Of a DNA stretch of 64,000 bases, positions 9,159 through 20,960 are shown piece after piece. Within the stretch, counting starts at the first letter, position 1. Each line of letters begins with the position of its first letter. The notes beneath the pieces are model-generated. The model was not told the origin of the DNA. It did no database searches and saw only the letters and a program-made list of their open reading frames with translations. The stretch covers positions 1,178,001-1,242,000 of the forward strand of contig NZ_UGTV01000015.1 of assembly GCF_900454865.1 (NCBI RefSeq). The letters run 5' to 3'. Position numbers and translations under genes: made by a program. The DNA comes from Pasteurella canis (GTDB lineage: Bacteria; Pseudomonadota; Gammaproteobacteria; Enterobacterales; Pasteurellaceae).

Positions 9159-10322
9159 CTATGCTTCAAGTTCAACTGGCTTAATAATTTCACTTGGATA
9201 GCAGCCCAATACTTTTAGATAGTGACTAGATTGTTTAAGTTCTTCAAGTGCTTGTTGTGTTTCAGGATTATGAATATTAGCTTCAATTTCTAAATAAAAC
9301 ATTTCTTCCCAAGGTTTGCCATAAATCGGACGGGATTCTAATTTAGTCATATTGATTTGGAACTTTTTAAACACTAATAACGCATCCACTAATGCTCCTG
9401 CTTTCTGTGCAGTGCTCATCAGCAGTAACGTTTTGGTATGAATTTGTGGTGAAACGTTTAAAGGTTTTTTAGCCACTACAATAAAACGCGTAATATTATT
9501 TGCTTGATTCGCAATATCTGTTTTTAACACCTTTAAACCATACAAAAGCCCACCATCTTCATTACCTAATGCAGCAATATTCGGTTTATTTAAACTCGCA
9601 ACCAATTGCATTGCATGTGAACTACTTTCACAGTATTCAATATGAACACGACCTAGACTTTTAATAAATTGGCTACACTGCTGAATAACTTGTGGATGGC
9701 TATATAATGTATCTATTTGACCTAAATCTTCTTGTCCATTAACTAATACACAATGACGGATAGGATAAGCAAGTTCTCCTACTAAGGATAAATCCGTATG
9801 CTGCAATAAATCATAGACTTCATTAATTGCACCAGAAGTCGTATTCTCCAAAGGCAATATACCATAGTCAGCTTCCCTCTGACTCACCTTAGCAAAAATC
9901 TCATCAAAAGTACTACAGCTTAACTCCACTAGCTGTTCCTGATAACGTGTAGCATAATTACGTGCTGCTAAATGTGAATAAGAACCTCGCTTACCTAAAA
10001 AAGCGACATGAATATTCTGCTCACGTTGCTCATTTAATTTTTTCTGCAAATAGACTTGTTGTGTAGCAACAGAATCTTCAATGATCCGTTGAAAGACTTG
10101 GGTAATATATTGTGCTTCAAGCTGATAATTTTGTGTTTCTGCAAATTGGATTAACTCTTGTAATAGCTGTTGTTCTCGCTCTAAATCACGTAATGGCTTT
10201 TGGCTGACCTCTTTACTGCGAGCAACATCAAAAGCCAAACGGTGGCGTTCTGATAATAATTTCAACAAATTACGATCGATTTGCGTAATTTGCTGACGAA
10301 TTTCACTCAAATCAAAAGACAT
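9159..10322 (-). CDS. pheA: Chorismate mutase / prephenate dehydratase (P-protein)
   Basis: 387 residues (E. coli PheA 386). It converts chorismate through prephenate to phenylpyruvate in phenylalanine synthesis. Three parts are visible: an AroQ-type chorismate mutase helix bundle (about 1-90, [20 protein letters not shown]), the prephenate dehydratase domain (about 100-275) with the [15 protein letters not shown] motif, and a C-terminal ACT domain with the phenylalanine-feedback motif KLESRP. The ATG at 10322 is chosen because GGAAAG stands 5 nt upstream; the frame could start six codons earlier only at a TTG. It lies next to the lpxC end of the cell wall cluster, separated from it by yqhD. 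An uptake core lies at 10362-10370. Confidence 0.95.
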   Translation of the reverse strand: MSFDLSEIRQQITQIDRNLLKLLSERHRLAFDVARSKEVSQKPLRDLEREQQLLQELIQFAETQNYQLEAQYITQVFQRIIEDSVATQQVYLQKKLNEQREQNIHVAFLGKRGSYSHLAARNYATRYQEQLVELSCSTFDEIFAKVSQREADYGILPLENTTSGAINEVYDLLQHTDLSLVGELAYPIRHCVLVNGQEDLGQIDTLYSHPQVIQQCSQFIKSLGRVHIEYCESSSHAMQLVASLNKPNIAALGNEDGGLLYGLKVLKTDIANQANNITRFIVVAKKPLNVSPQIHTKTLLLMSTAQKAGALVDALLVFKKFQINMTKLESRPIYGKPWEEMFYLEIEANIHNPETQQALEELKQSSHYLKVLGCYPSEIIKPVELEA

Positions 10323-10380
10323 ATGACTTTCCTGTATCAAATTAAAACTCGGGAAAAACTAACCGCACTTTTGTTAAATA

Positions 10381-11535
10381 TTACAATGCGGCATATAAGA
10401 TTTCCTTGATCGCCTGACGATCTAAGTTTTTATGTTCACCTAAATTATTACCTTGATGTTTAATTAATTTATCTAAAATAACAGAAAATTGGCTGTCATC
10501 AATAGCATAATCACGAAAACGTGTTTTAACTCCCATTTGTTCAAAGAAATCGCGAGTTTTATCAATAGCAACTTGTACCGCTTCATCTTGATCCTGACCT
10601 TGATAGTCCCATACACGTTGTGCGAATTGAATTAATTTTTCACGTTTATTTGTTTTTTGGTGAGTCATTAATGCAGGTACAATTAACGCTAATGTTTGAG
10701 CATGATCTAGACCATATTGTGCGGTTAGTTCGTGTCCAATTGCATGGGATGCCCAATCTTGTGGTACACCAACACCCAAAATATTATTTAATGCCATCGT
10801 TGCCGACCACATAATATTGGCTCTAGCCTCATAATCTGTTGGATTTGCTAGCGCTTTAGGCCCTTCTTCAATTAAAGTTTGAAATACCCCTTCGGAAAAA
10901 CGATCTTGAATTTTGGCATTAACTGGATAAGTCATATATTGCTCAAAAGTATGTACAAACGCATCTACTACACCATTGGCAGTTTGTCTCTCGGGTAAAG
11001 AATAAGTAGTCGTTGGATCGAGTACTGCAAATTGTGGGCGTACTAAAGGCGAGGCAAAAGATAGTTTTTCAGCGGTTTGTTTACGGCTAATCACTGCATA
11101 ACTATTCATTTCTGAGCCTGTTGCAGGTAATGTCATAATCGTACCAATTGGCAGGGCATGCTCAATGCGTGCGTGCTTTGCTAAAATGTCCCAGGGCTCC
11201 CCATTAAAATACACTGCACTCGCAATAAACTTACTTCCATCTAATACAGATCCACCTCCTACAGCAAGAATAAAATCTAAACGCTCTTGTTTCACTAATG
11301 CAACTGCTTTCATTAGAGTCTCATAAGTTGGATTCGGTTCAATACCTGAAAACTCGATCCAGTAAAAACCATCTAATGCTTGCTCAACTTGTGCAAATAC
11401 ACCATTTTTCTTCACGCTACCGCCACCTGTTGTAACGAGAATACGTGCATCTGGTGGAATATAGTTATTAATAGCCTGAATCTGTCCTTTACCAAACATG
11501 GCTAATGTGGGTAATTGGAATGTAAAATTAAACAT
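10381..11535 (-). CDS. yqhD: Iron-containing NADP-dependent alcohol dehydrogenase / aldehyde reductase, YqhD-like
   Basis: 384 residues (E. coli YqhD 387) and similar throughout. Conserved segments: GGGSVKKNGV, FSGIEPNPTYETLMKAV, the nucleotide-binding VGGGSVLDGSKFIA, and the metal-site motifs NGVVDAFVHTFEQY and HAIGHELTAQYGLDHAQTLA. YqhD reduces a broad range of toxic short-chain aldehydes with NADPH in the cytoplasm. A clear TAGGAGAA ribosome site precedes the ATG. About 245 bp separate it from lpxC; no neighbouring yqhC-type regulator is present, so control is unknown. Confidence 0.88.
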   Translation of the reverse strand: MFNFTFQLPTLAMFGKGQIQAINNYIPPDARILVTTGGGSVKKNGVFAQVEQALDGFYWIEFSGIEPNPTYETLMKAVALVKQERLDFILAVGGGSVLDGSKFIASAVYFNGEPWDILAKHARIEHALPIGTIMTLPATGSEMNSYAVISRKQTAEKLSFASPLVRPQFAVLDPTTTYSLPERQTANGVVDAFVHTFEQYMTYPVNAKIQDRFSEGVFQTLIEEGPKALANPTDYEARANIMWSATMALNNILGVGVPQDWASHAIGHELTAQYGLDHAQTLALIVPALMTHQKTNKREKLIQFAQRVWDYQGQDQDEAVQVAIDKTRDFFEQMGVKTRFRDYAIDDSQFSVILDKLIKHQGNNLGEHKNLDRQAIKEILYAAL

Positions 11536-11731
11536 AATTATTCTCCTATTTACAAAATAGTATTCACATGATGCTCAATGTGCAGTAATTTCTTCAATTT
11601 TCATATGATATTACTACACCATCGATTATGTTTAGGCTTTAGTTAAATAGATAATTAAACATATTAATAAAACACTCTATAGTAAGCGAAGTTTCAATCT
11701 CACTTGATTGTTCAGTATGTTAGATAAATAA

Positions 11732-11764
11732 AAAAAGCTATACTCAGCAAAAGTATAGCTTTTT
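11732..11764. terminator. Terminator after lpxC
   Basis: AAAAAGCTATACT, a 7-nt loop and AGTATAGCTTTTT form a 13-bp stem. On the minus strand it closes with a T-run 17 bp after the lpxC stop, marking the end of the dcw transcript. Confidence 0.85.
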
Positions 11765-11780
11765 TATTCAAATAAGCGAA

Positions 11781-12698
11781 CTAAATCAAGACTTGAGTTG
11801 GTATCGCATAACCTTGTGGTACAGCTTGTTTATCTTCAAAGGTTACAAACTCCCAAGCATCTTGATTATCCAACACAGCTCTTAATAATTTATTATTCAA
11901 ACCATGTCCTGATTTATAGGCTTTGAAATCACCAATAATGTTGTAACCTGCCATATACAAATCACCAATCGCATCTAACATTTTATGACGCACTAACTCA
12001 TCTTTAAAACGTAAACCATCTTCATTTAAAATACGATAGTCATCTAACACGATTGCATTATCCAAGCTACCACCTAAAGCAAGGCCTTGAGACTGAAGAT
12101 ATTCAATATCTTTCATAAAACCAAAAGTTCTGGCACGGCTAATTTGTTGAACAAAAGCTTGTGCTGAAAAATCCATAACGTAATTACGCACATCTTTACC
12201 AATTGCTGGATGTTCAAAATCAATTGTAAAATCTAAGCGGAAACCATTATATGGTGTAAATTCTGCCCATTTATCGCCGTCTTCTACACGTACTTTCTGT
12301 TTTACACGAATAAATTTTTTAGCCGCATTTTGTTCTTCAATACCAGCATCAAGTAACAAATAGATAAATGGACTAGCACTGCCATCCATAATTGGAATTT
12401 CAGGTGCATCGACTTCAATAATCACGTTATCGATCCCTAAACCAGCCAATGCTGCATTTAAGTGTTCAACAGTTGAAATTCGTGCGCCCTCTTCATTTAC
12501 TAAACAAGTACAAAGCATCGTATCACGCACAGCATTCGCATTTGCTGAAAAAGTGACTGGCGGATTTAAATCCGTACGACAATAAATAACACCCGTATTT
12601 GGCATTGCTGGGCGTAAAGTTAATGTGACTTTATTGCCACTATGCAACCCCACACCAGTGACTTTAATGCTTTGCTTTAATGTTCTTTGTTTAATCAT
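11781..12698 (-). CDS. lpxC: UDP-3-O-acyl-N-acetylglucosamine deacetylase
   Basis: 305 residues, the same length as E. coli LpxC. This zinc enzyme commits UDP-acyl-GlcNAc to lipid A synthesis in the cytoplasm. The first zinc ligand His79 is in [12 protein letters not shown], and the second cluster is [15 protein letters not shown]. The N-terminus [21 protein letters not shown] is typical. It is the last gene of the dcw cluster, 45 bp after ftsZ, as in other gammaproteobacteria, and is followed by a terminator. Confidence 0.97.
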   Translation of the reverse strand: MIKQRTLKQSIKVTGVGLHSGNKVTLTLRPAMPNTGVIYCRTDLNPPVTFSANANAVRDTMLCTCLVNEEGARISTVEHLNAALAGLGIDNVIIEVDAPEIPIMDGSASPFIYLLLDAGIEEQNAAKKFIRVKQKVRVEDGDKWAEFTPYNGFRLDFTIDFEHPAIGKDVRNYVMDFSAQAFVQQISRARTFGFMKDIEYLQSQGLALGGSLDNAIVLDDYRILNEDGLRFKDELVRHKMLDAIGDLYMAGYNIIGDFKAYKSGHGLNNKLLRAVLDNQDAWEFVTFEDKQAVPQGYAIPTQVLI

Positions 12699-12743
12699 AT
12701 TCTTCTCTTAACTTATTGTGTGTACAACAAGATTAATTGCAAA

Positions 12744-14051
12744 TTATTTATCTGTATTACGGATGAAATTCTGTACATTAAACAAATTTTCATCTTTTTG
12801 CAAGTTATTCGTTGGACGCGCAGTAATTGGCGTATCTAAAATACTTGTTTTAGTTAAATCCGTTGGTCTTGGAGGAATATGGCTTGGTTGTGCGCCATAT
12901 CCCTGTGTAGCAGTTGGGTTACCACTTAAATTTGTAGGCTGTAACGGTCTAGCCGATCCAGCTGTATGAGTATGTTGAATAGGTTGTTGACGATGCATTG
13001 CTGGCATTTCAGGCGGCTCAATATCGCCAATACCTGTTGCAACAATAGTTACACGAATCTCATCAACCATTTCTGGTACTAATGTTGTACCAATAACAAC
13101 CGTTGCTTCTTCTGATGCAAACTCAGCAACAGTCTGACCAACAACATTAAACTCATCTAAACCAAGATCCATACCAGAAGTAATATTAACTAATACTCCT
13201 TTCGCCCCAGAAAGATCGACACGCTCTAATAAATCGCTTTTTACTGCAATACGAGTAGCATCTTCTGCACGCCCTTCACCCGCTGGACCTTTACAAGAAC
13301 CAAAACCAATCATCGCCTGCCCCATTTCTGACATAACCGTACGCACATCAGCAAAGTCGACGTTGATTAAGCCTGGTGAGGTGATCATATCGGAAATACC
13401 TGTGACGGAGTTACGTAACACATCATTAGCAGCAGAGAATGCTTGAAGCAATGTTGCGTTTTTAGGTAACGCTTTAGCTAATTGCTCGTTAGGAATAATA
13501 ATGAGAGAATCGACGTGTTTAGAAAGCTCTTTAATCCCCATCTCAGCAAATAACATACGTTTTTTACCTTCGAAGGAGAAAGGTTTAGTAACGACAGCAA
13601 CTGTCAAAATACCAAGTTCTTTTGCAATCTGCGCAACAATTGGTGCAGCACCAGTTCCAGTACCCCCCCCCATACCTGCTGCAATAAAGACCATATCAGC
13701 GCCTTCAAGCATTGCGCGAATTGCTTCTTGATCATCTTCTGCCGCTTTACGTCCAACATTTGGGTTGGCACCAGCACCTAAGCCTTTTGTTGTTGAACCA
13801 CCAATTTGTACAGTTTGTTGAACTTGGCTTTTACGTAATGCTTGAGCATCAGTGTTCACTGCATAAAAAATAATTTTTCCGTGTTCATCTGAATTCATTA
13901 CAGCTTCATCTAATAGTGTAGCACCGGCATCATTTTTAAGCATGCTGGCTACCATATGGTTTACGGCATTACCGCCACCACCACCGACGCCCACAACTTT
14001 GATGAGAGCTCCGTCCATTTCACCAAGATCGTAATCTACTGGTTCAAACAT
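12744..14051 (-). CDS. ftsZ: Cell division GTPase FtsZ
   Basis: 435 residues, longer than E. coli FtsZ (383) mainly because of the C-terminal linker. The tubulin-like GTPase polymerises into the Z ring at midcell. The glycine-rich GTP motif GGGTGTGAAP and the catalytic T7 loop NVDFADVRTVMSEMG are intact. The linker (about 325-420) is rich in Pro, Thr and Gln. The C-terminal peptide reads FNVQNFIRNTDK, which departs from the usual DIPAFLRKQ core that binds FtsA and ZipA. A GGAGAA ribosome site precedes the ATG. It lies between ftsA and lpxC. Confidence 0.97.
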   Translation of the reverse strand: MFEPVDYDLGEMDGALIKVVGVGGGGGNAVNHMVASMLKNDAGATLLDEAVMNSDEHGKIIFYAVNTDAQALRKSQVQQTVQIGGSTTKGLGAGANPNVGRKAAEDDQEAIRAMLEGADMVFIAAGMGGGTGTGAAPIVAQIAKELGILTVAVVTKPFSFEGKKRMLFAEMGIKELSKHVDSLIIIPNEQLAKALPKNATLLQAFSAANDVLRNSVTGISDMITSPGLINVDFADVRTVMSEMGQAMIGFGSCKGPAGEGRAEDATRIAVKSDLLERVDLSGAKGVLVNITSGMDLGLDEFNVVGQTVAEFASEEATVVIGTTLVPEMVDEIRVTIVATGIGDIEPPEMPAMHRQQPIQHTHTAGSARPLQPTNLSGNPTATQGYGAQPSHIPPRPTDLTKTSILDTPITARPTNNLQKDENLFNVQNFIRNTDK

Positions 14052-14135
14052 ATTTATTCTCCGTCAATGCTAATTCTCTGCTAGCACATTATTAAAACCT
14101 AAATATTTCTTATTGTAGATGAAAAATAGGAATTC

Positions 14136-15416
14136 TCAAAACTCTGAACCCACTTTCCTTGCAAATTTTTTCATTCCTGACCATAAAGAACCAAAAAATC
14201 CGCTTTCACTACTATAAGCATCATTTATCGGACTTTCATCATTACTGCTATATTCATATTGTAATAAACCAAGTACAGTAGAATATTGCGGTTTTTTCTC
14301 AACAAGATGAGTCACACCTGTAATATTTAATGGATTACCAATACGTACATGCAAACCAAATACTTCCGTTGCACATTCTTTTAAATCTTTAATTTGTGCT
14401 CCACCACCAGTAATCACAATACCAGCAATAAGCTCAAATTTCATTTGTTTACTTTCTAAGTCATATTTAAGCTGGATAAGCTCTTCTTTAACTAACTCTA
14501 GAATTTCTCGATAACGCCCTGCAGTTACCATAGATAAGCGTGCTTTTGAACAGCGTTCAATCACACTACCATCTATGCTCATCACATCAAATTGTTCATC
14601 TGGGTTTTGTCTAGGTGGACTGACGGCACTACCATATTTCACTTTAATATTTTCTGCTTCCACTCGGGAAGTTGTTAAATCATAAGCAATATCATCAGTA
14701 ACACGATTACCTGCATAAGGAATCACTTTACTAAAACGCAAAGAGCCATTGGTATACACCATGACTTCCATTGTACCTGCACCAAAATCAATCAAACAAA
14801 CACCTAAATCTTTTTCATCTTCTGTTAATACAGAATGGCTTGTTGCAATACCTGAAAAAATGACTTTATCAATTTTCAGCTTACAACGTTCTACTGCTTG
14901 ACGTAAATTATTTAACCAATCTTGATGACAAGCAATTAAATGTACATTTGAGGTTAAACGACCGCCTTGGAAGCCTAGTGGATTTTTAATATTTTTTTGC
15001 TGATCAACTGCATATTCTTGTGGCAAACGATGTAAAACAGCTAAACCTTCTGGCATTTTAATAGAACTAGCTGTATGCAAAGCTGCATCAATATCTTCTT
15101 GAGTGACTTCTCCATCTGCAATTGGGGCCGCTCCACTATCATTCCAACTCTGAATATGTTGTCCTGTAATAGCCAATGTCACACTAATAATTTCACAATC
15201 CGCTACTGACTCTGCGAGTTCAATAGCACGTTGCACTGAAGTAACAACAGCATTTAAATCTGTGATATTGCCTTTATCAATACCTTTTGCAGGGCAACTT
15301 CCTACGCCTAAAATATTTACTACACCATCGGGTAAAAGTTCACCGACTAACGCAACTACTTTGGACGTACCCACTTCCAATCCAACAATAATTTTTGATT
15401 CCACAATCTTTGCCAT
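14136..15416 (-). CDS. ftsA: Cell division protein FtsA
   Basis: 426 residues (E. coli 420), an actin-like ATPase that tethers FtsZ to the membrane. Visible motifs: [16 protein letters not shown] (phosphate 1), [18 protein letters not shown] (phosphate 2) and [14 protein letters not shown] (adenosine). The C-terminal amphipathic membrane helix is [17 protein letters not shown]. The ATG at 15416 gives [16 protein letters not shown] three codons earlier would give MIKMAKIV and cannot be excluded. It follows ftsQ by 24 bp. Confidence 0.95.
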   Translation of the reverse strand: MAKIVESKIIVGLEVGTSKVVALVGELLPDGVVNILGVGSCPAKGIDKGNITDLNAVVTSVQRAIELAESVADCEIISVTLAITGQHIQSWNDSGAAPIADGEVTQEDIDAALHTASSIKMPEGLAVLHRLPQEYAVDQQKNIKNPLGFQGGRLTSNVHLIACHQDWLNNLRQAVERCKLKIDKVIFSGIATSHSVLTEDEKDLGVCLIDFGAGTMEVMVYTNGSLRFSKVIPYAGNRVTDDIAYDLTTSRVEAENIKVKYGSAVSPPRQNPDEQFDVMSIDGSVIERCSKARLSMVTAGRYREILELVKEELIQLKYDLESKQMKFELIAGIVITGGGAQIKDLKECATEVFGLHVRIGNPLNITGVTHLVEKKPQYSTVLGLLQYEYSSNDESPINDAYSSESGFFGSLWSGMKKFARKVGSEF

Positions 15417-15440
15417 TTTTATCACTTCATATCATCTAAA

Positions 15441-16217
15441 CTAATTCGTGGTAGTTTCTGAAAAACCGACCGCAGCACCAACACGATATCTTAAATCAAC
15501 ATAAGATAATTTCTTATTCTCGGGGACTTCAATTTGTGGATAAATTGTGACAAAACGATCAAGTTTTGCTTTCCACTCACCTCTGCCTAATTTTAATACA
15601 AGATCGTTATCAAGTACAATTTGCCATGCGCCACGATCATCAATTGAAACAGCTTTGAGAACCAAACCTTTTTCTTTTAAATTAACATATACTTGATTCC
15701 ACGCATCTAACACTTTAGCACTTTGATAATCAGGTCCAGATAAATGAGGTAGGTTCTTATCCTTTAATTTTTCAAATGGCAGCTGAAATATCGCACCATC
15801 ACTAGACAAAAACTCACCCTCATTCCAAATCGCGATTGGGGTATATTCAGCGAGAGCTATACTTAACTTATCAGGCCATATCTTACGTACTACAGCTCCT
15901 TTTATCCAAGGCATAGTTTCAATTTGCTCACGTACAACTTCAATGTCTTGCCCAAAAAAACCTTTTAACTCACCCATTTTCAATACAACATCACGTATAT
16001 CATCATAGGTAGTAAAACTAGGGTTACCTGTGAGAATGAAGGCACTAATCGGCTTATCATCTAACTTTTCCATTAATTTTTGCCAATTAGAATAGGCATA
16101 AAAAAACACCGCAGTAAAAAACAGTAAACCAATTAGCGTTACATTCTTCATTAGAAGCGTTTTCGATTCACTTGTTTTTTTAATACCTTGGGCTGTTTTA
16201 CGTTTTAAGCCTTTCAT
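15441..16217 (-). CDS. ftsQ: Cell division protein FtsQ
   Basis: 258 residues (E. coli 276). A basic cytoplasmic N-terminus ([14 protein letters not shown]) is followed by one membrane segment (about 24-44, [18 protein letters not shown]), a POTRA domain ([18 protein letters not shown] to the [18 protein letters not shown] motif) and the periplasmic FtsQ domain. It links early and late division proteins through FtsB and FtsL. The start overlaps the ddlB stop by 4 nt (ATGA), implying coupled translation. Confidence 0.95.
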   Translation of the reverse strand: MKGLKRKTAQGIKKTSESKTLLMKNVTLIGLLFFTAVFFYAYSNWQKLMEKLDDKPISAFILTGNPSFTTYDDIRDVVLKMGELKGFFGQDIEVVREQIETMPWIKGAVVRKIWPDKLSIALAEYTPIAIWNEGEFLSSDGAIFQLPFEKLKDKNLPHLSGPDYQSAKVLDAWNQVYVNLKEKGLVLKAVSIDDRGAWQIVLDNDLVLKLGRGEWKAKLDRFVTIYPQIEVPENKKLSYVDLRYRVGAAVGFSETTTN

Positions 16218-17155
16218 TCAGCACTCAACTCCAAAATTCTGACTACTAATTGTTCGAAAGAATAACCTACTGTTGCCGCTGATTTAGGAAATAAACTATG
16301 ACTTGTCATGCCTGGGTTAGTATTTACTTCTACTAAACGAAATTGGCCTTGGCTATCTAACATGACATCAATACGACTCCAACCTCGGCAACCAACCACA
16401 TCATAAGCACGTTTAACGAGTTTTTTTAATTCCTCTTCTCGTTCGTCAGTAAGACCCGACGGGCAAAAATATTGTGTATTATCAGAAATATATTTTGCAT
16501 CGTAATCATAAAACTCGCCTTCAGGTACAATACGAATTGATGGTAGTACTTCATTATCTAACACAGGGACTGTTAATTCAGCACCAGATAACCATTCTTC
16601 AATTAGAACTGTTTCATCATATTGAAGTGCAAAATCCACCGCACTTTTCAATTCTTCAACAACATTAACTTTTGTCAGTCCAACACTTGATCCTTCTAAA
16701 GAAGGTTTAACCATGAGAGGCAAGCCTAATTTTTCGACAACTGCGCTTGGATTAAGTTCTGACACATTATTTTTTGTCACAATTTCCATTTCTGCAACAG
16801 GTAAACCAAAGGCTTTCCACAACATTTTTGTACGCATTTTATCCATCGTCAAAGCAGATGCCATAACGCCACAACCTGTATAAGGAAGACCAATTTGCTC
16901 TAATAATCCTTGCATAGTACCGTCTTCACCGCCTCGTCCATGCAATATATTAAATACACGATCAAAACCATGTTCTTTTAAGGTCGCAACTGGAAATTCC
17001 GTTGGATCGATTGGGTGGGCATCGAACCCCTGACTCAATAGAGCATTTAATACAGCTTGACCAGAATTTAATGATACTTCACGCTCCGCTGATGAGCCCC
17101 CCAATAACACAGCAATTTTTTGTTCTTTTAATTTTTTTTTCATATTGTTATCCAT
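16214..17155 (-). CDS. ddlB: D-alanine--D-alanine ligase
   Basis: 313 residues (E. coli DdlB 306), ATP-grasp fold. It joins two D-alanines for the peptidoglycan stem peptide. Motifs: [46 protein letters not shown] and the metal-binding [13 protein letters not shown]. The ATG at 17155 follows the murC stop directly. [16 protein letters not shown] from 17143 is a possible shorter start. An uptake core at 16638-16646 reads SAV in this gene. Confidence 0.95.
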   Translation of the reverse strand: MDNNMKKKLKEQKIAVLLGGSSAEREVSLNSGQAVLNALLSQGFDAHPIDPTEFPVATLKEHGFDRVFNILHGRGGEDGTMQGLLEQIGLPYTGCGVMASALTMDKMRTKMLWKAFGLPVAEMEIVTKNNVSELNPSAVVEKLGLPLMVKPSLEGSSVGLTKVNVVEELKSAVDFALQYDETVLIEEWLSGAELTVPVLDNEVLPSIRIVPEGEFYDYDAKYISDNTQYFCPSGLTDEREEELKKLVKRAYDVVGCRGWSRIDVMLDSQGQFRLVEVNTNPGMTSHSLFPKSAATVGYSFEQLVVRILELSAE

Positions 17156-18604
17156 TTAAGCTTTGCTCCAATTCTCCGCTAATTGGCGTGCAATTTTACT
17201 TACATTGCCAGCTCCTTGTGCCAAAATTAAATCGCCATCTTGTAATACTTGATCGAGAATCTCACCCAATTGATTATGATCAGATACAAAAATTGGATCG
17301 ACTTTACCTAAATTACGAATAGAACGACACAATGAACGGCTATCTGCGCCAGCAATTGGTGATTCACCAGCTGCATATACATCAAGCATAATTAATATAT
17401 CAACTTGTGACAGTACTTGAACAAAATCATCAAATAAATCGCGTGTTCTTGAATAACGATGAGGTTGAAAAATCATCACAATACGCTTATTTTCCCAACC
17501 TTGGCGAGCGGCTTGTACTGTTACCCCCACTTCTGTTGGATGATGGCCATAATCGTCCACTAACATGACTTTACCATTTGGACGAATAAATTGTCCTAAT
17601 TGGTCAAAACGGCGACCTGCTCCTTGGAAATCAGCTAATGCTGCAAGAATAGCATCATTGCTAATGCCCTCTTCTTTTGCTACTACTAAAGCCGCTGTAG
17701 CATTTAGAGCATTATGTCTCCCAGGCACATTTAGTAAAACATCAATTCGTTCACCTGTCGGCGTAATCACTGTATAGTGACCTTGAAAGCCTGTTTGTTG
17801 ATAATCTTCAATACGATAATCCGCTTTTTCAGCAAACCCATAAGTAATCACTTGACGCCCTACTTTCGGGGTTAGCTCAGTAAGCACATCATCATCAGCA
17901 CAAAGAACAGCTAAACCATAGAAAGGCAAGTTATGGAGAAAATTTACATAAGTCTGTTTCATTTCTTCAAAAGAACCATGATAGGTTTCCATATGATCTG
18001 GTTCAATATTCGTCACAACAGACACCATGGGTTGCAAATGTAAAAAAGAGGCATCACTTTCATCTGCTTCAGCAATTAAATAACGACTACAACCTAAATG
18101 TGCATTAGCTCCTGCTGATTTAACTAGGCCACCATTAACAAAAGTCGGATCTAATCCCGCCTGCGCATAAATCATTGAAATCATGGCTGTTGTTGTAGTC
18201 TTTCCATGTGTTCCTGCAATCGCAATACCATGACGAAAACGCATAATTTCAGCGAGCATTTGTGCACGTTGAATCACAGGAATACGTTTCTCCTGAGCAG
18301 CAAGGACTTCAAGATTATCTGGTTTAATTGCACTTGAAACGACAACAACACTTGCTCCATCAATGTTTTCTGCCGAATGAGAAAAATGAATTTTAGCGCC
18401 CAATAAAATTAGGCGATTTGTCACCGCACTTTCCATAATGTCAGAGCCTGTCACAAAATACCCTTCATTCAGTAAAACCTCAGCAATTCCGCCCATACCT
18501 GCACCACCAATTCCTACAAAATGAATTTGACGCACTCGACGCATTTCAGGAATTACATCACGTACTCTTTGCTGAAATTCTTTGCCACATTTTGATGTCA
18601 TCAT
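17156..18604 (-). CDS. murC: UDP-N-acetylmuramate--L-alanine ligase
   Basis: 482 residues (E. coli 491). It adds the first amino acid, L-alanine, to UDP-MurNAc. The Mur-ligase order is clear: the UDP-binding domain starts [19 protein letters not shown], the ATP loop is [14 protein letters not shown], and the central domain has [14 protein letters not shown] and [10 protein letters not shown]. The C-terminal domain includes [17 protein letters not shown] precedes two adjacent ATGs, and the first is used. An uptake core lies at 18425-18433 (SAV). Confidence 0.97.
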   Translation of the reverse strand: MMTSKCGKEFQQRVRDVIPEMRRVRQIHFVGIGGAGMGGIAEVLLNEGYFVTGSDIMESAVTNRLILLGAKIHFSHSAENIDGASVVVVSSAIKPDNLEVLAAQEKRIPVIQRAQMLAEIMRFRHGIAIAGTHGKTTTTAMISMIYAQAGLDPTFVNGGLVKSAGANAHLGCSRYLIAEADESDASFLHLQPMVSVVTNIEPDHMETYHGSFEEMKQTYVNFLHNLPFYGLAVLCADDDVLTELTPKVGRQVITYGFAEKADYRIEDYQQTGFQGHYTVITPTGERIDVLLNVPGRHNALNATAALVVAKEEGISNDAILAALADFQGAGRRFDQLGQFIRPNGKVMLVDDYGHHPTEVGVTVQAARQGWENKRIVMIFQPHRYSRTRDLFDDFVQVLSQVDILIMLDVYAAGESPIAGADSRSLCRSIRNLGKVDPIFVSDHNQLGEILDQVLQDGDLILAQGAGNVSKIARQLAENWSKA

Positions 18605-18620
18605 ATTTCTGTCCTACTTG

Positions 18621-19679
18621 TTAATTCGCTTCCTCAATGATCACTTCAGCTACACGTTGCGCGGCAAGAGGTCTTGCCATTGCTTTAGCTTTATTTGCCA
18701 TGATACGTAATTTTTCGCGATCAAATTGACTCACTAAATCGACTAATGTCTGAGTACTCAACTCTTTTTGCTGGATAATTTCAGCTGCACCAACATCTGC
18801 CAAATATTTTGCATTTAAATATTGTTGCTGATCTTTATGTTGAAAGGGTACAAAGATCGCAGCTGTACCAACTGCTGCTAATTCACAAACCGTTAATGCA
18901 CCAGAACGGCAAATAACAAGATCTGCCCATGCATAAGCTTCCGCCATATCATCAATAAACTCCGTTACACTCACAGTAGCATGAGAAGAATATAATCCTT
19001 GAACTTCCTCTACAGCACCTTTCCCTACTTGATGCCGTACTTCAAGCTTATCTCTCAATTGCTCAACAACTTGTGGTAAAGTATGGTTTAATACTCTCGC
19101 CCCTTGGCTTCCCCCAACAACTAAAACACGTAATTTACCTTCACGCCCAGCAAAACGTTGATCTGGTGTAGGTTGTAAAAATAAATCTTGGCGAACAGGA
19201 TTACCGACAACTTCAGCAGTTGGAAAAGCAGTTGGAAAAGCTTGTAACACACGTCTTGCAATTTTAGCTAACCAACTATTTGTTAATCCCGCTACAGCAT
19301 TTTGTTCATGTAAAATTACAGGCACGCCACAAAGTTTTGCTGCAATTCCACCTGGCCCAGAAACATATCCACCCATGCCTAATACAGCATGAGGCTGATA
19401 GGTTTTAATAATTTGTCGAGCTTGTAATACTGCACGAAAAATAGCAAAAGGTGCTGCAAGTAATGCTTTAATACCTTTACCACGTAACCCTGAGATTTGA
19501 ATAAATCGGATTGGAATCCCATGTTTTGGAACGAGTTGAGCCTCCATACGATCTTTTGTGCCTAACCAACAGATTTCCCAACCTTGTTTTTGTAAACATT
19601 GTGCAACAGCAATTGCAGGGAACACATGTCCTCCTGTTCCACCTGCCATCACTAACAATCTTTTATTTTGCTCTGCCAC
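18621..19679 (-). CDS. murG: UDP-GlcNAc:lipid I GlcNAc transferase
   Basis: 352 residues (E. coli 355), a GT-B glycosyltransferase on the inner face of the membrane that makes lipid II from lipid I. The N-terminal glycine-rich loop is [17 protein letters not shown], followed by [15 protein letters not shown], the second loop [12 protein letters not shown] and the UDP-GlcNAc site [23 protein letters not shown]. The start is GTG at 19679, fixed by AAGGAAAA 8 nt upstream; there is no suitable ATG. It lies 17 bp before murC. Confidence 0.96.
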   Translation of the reverse strand: MAEQNKRLLVMAGGTGGHVFPAIAVAQCLQKQGWEICWLGTKDRMEAQLVPKHGIPIRFIQISGLRGKGIKALLAAPFAIFRAVLQARQIIKTYQPHAVLGMGGYVSGPGGIAAKLCGVPVILHEQNAVAGLTNSWLAKIARRVLQAFPTAFPTAEVVGNPVRQDLFLQPTPDQRFAGREGKLRVLVVGGSQGARVLNHTLPQVVEQLRDKLEVRHQVGKGAVEEVQGLYSSHATVSVTEFIDDMAEAYAWADLVICRSGALTVCELAAVGTAAIFVPFQHKDQQQYLNAKYLADVGAAEIIQQKELSTQTLVDLVSQFDREKLRIMANKAKAMARPLAAQRVAEVIIEEAN

Positions 19680-19735
19680 GTTTTTTTCCTTTTTATCTTA
19701 TTCACGGTTTACTCATTGATATCCACTTTTGACAA

Positions 19736-19744
19736 AAGTGCGGT
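19736..19744 (+). repeat. Haemophilus-type uptake core with adjoining small hairpin
   Basis: An exact AAGTGCGGT whose first bases pair with CACTTTT just upstream (19724-19740: CACTTTT-GAC-AAAAGTG). It sits in the gap between ftsW and murG. Confidence 0.7.
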
Positions 19745-19760
19745 CAATTTTTGACACCTT

Positions 19761-20951
19761 CTAATCATCACGCAAACGCGCTTGGCCAATTTGCATTAAA
19801 CGGTTTTCATGATCGATACGAAGTAGTAAGCCAACTGTCATCGACATAATAATCAAACTTGAGCCACCATAACTGATCAAAGGAAAAGTAAGTCCTTTGG
19901 TCGGTAATAAGCCTAGTGACATACCTAAATTGACAAAACCTTGAAAGAAAATCCAAAAACTAATACCAAACGCTAAAAAACCTCTGAAACGTTGCTCTAA
20001 TAATAAGGATTCACGCCCAATTTTCATCGCACGTAAAATTAATAAACCCAGTAAAATAACAATGACCACAATACCGAAAAAACCGAACTCTTCACCAACG
20101 ACAGCCATAACAAAGTCAGTATGTGCTTCTGGCAAATACTCTAATTTTTGAATCGAATTGCCCAATCCTTCGCCACCCCATTCACCACGACCAAATGCCA
20201 TAAGTGAATTAGACAACTGAAAACCTGTACCATAAGGATCTTTAAATGGATCTAAAAAACCCGTAAAACGTTTTAGACGATAAGCAGAGGAAAGTACAAG
20301 CCAAACAAATAAAAGACCACCAAACGCAGCTAACCCTATAAACTGCCAAAAATTCGCGCCAACAATGAATAACAAACCAAAAGTAATCACAAAAAGAACA
20401 ACAGTACTACCTAAGTCAGGTTGTAGAAGTAAAAATGCTCCCATGATACCCATCAATGCAAAAGGCTTAAAAGCACTTAATTTACGACTGCGAACCTCAT
20501 CATATTTACGAGTAAAGTAGCTAGCCAGAAAACAAGTGAGTGCTAACTTAGCAAATTCTGCTGGCTGAAAATTAAATAATATCATTGGAATCCAACGTCG
20601 AGCACCATTAACAGACAAGCCGATACCAGGGATTAAAACAATGACTAATAAAAATAGCGCTAAAGCAAAGAGACGTACATGCCATTTTTCCCATTTTTCG
20701 ATTGGAATCTGTACGCATAAATAGCAAGTCACACAAGACAGGAAAACATAAATCGCATCCCGTTTAGCAAAATGAAATGGATCTTTAAATAGGCGTGTAC
20801 CAACAGGAATAGACGCCGAAGAAACTGCTAATAATCCGATTAAAAGTAATACAATAAATAACCAAAGTAAGGCTCTATCGTACAACAAGTTAGTCGGAGT
20901 AATACGCACCCAACGGTCATATTGCTGTTTTACCTCTTCTAGAAATTGCAT
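19761..20951 (-). CDS. ftsW: Lipid II polymerase FtsW (SEDS family)
   Basis: 396 residues (E. coli 414) with about ten membrane segments. It polymerises septal glycan with FtsI. SEDS hallmarks are visible: the conserved LQPDLGSTVVLFVITFGLLF and GGEGLGNSIQKLEYLPEAHTDFVMAVVGEEFG, and near the end GLTFPLISYGGSSLI. It lies 9 bp after murD and about 81 bp before murG. Confidence 0.96.
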   Translation of the reverse strand: MQFLEEVKQQYDRWVRITPTNLLYDRALLWLFIVLLLIGLLAVSSASIPVGTRLFKDPFHFAKRDAIYVFLSCVTCYLCVQIPIEKWEKWHVRLFALALFLLVIVLIPGIGLSVNGARRWIPMILFNFQPAEFAKLALTCFLASYFTRKYDEVRSRKLSAFKPFALMGIMGAFLLLQPDLGSTVVLFVITFGLLFIVGANFWQFIGLAAFGGLLFVWLVLSSAYRLKRFTGFLDPFKDPYGTGFQLSNSLMAFGRGEWGGEGLGNSIQKLEYLPEAHTDFVMAVVGEEFGFFGIVVIVILLGLLILRAMKIGRESLLLEQRFRGFLAFGISFWIFFQGFVNLGMSLGLLPTKGLTFPLISYGGSSLIIMSMTVGLLLRIDHENRLMQIGQARLRDD

Positions 20952-20960
20952 TGCGACGAC

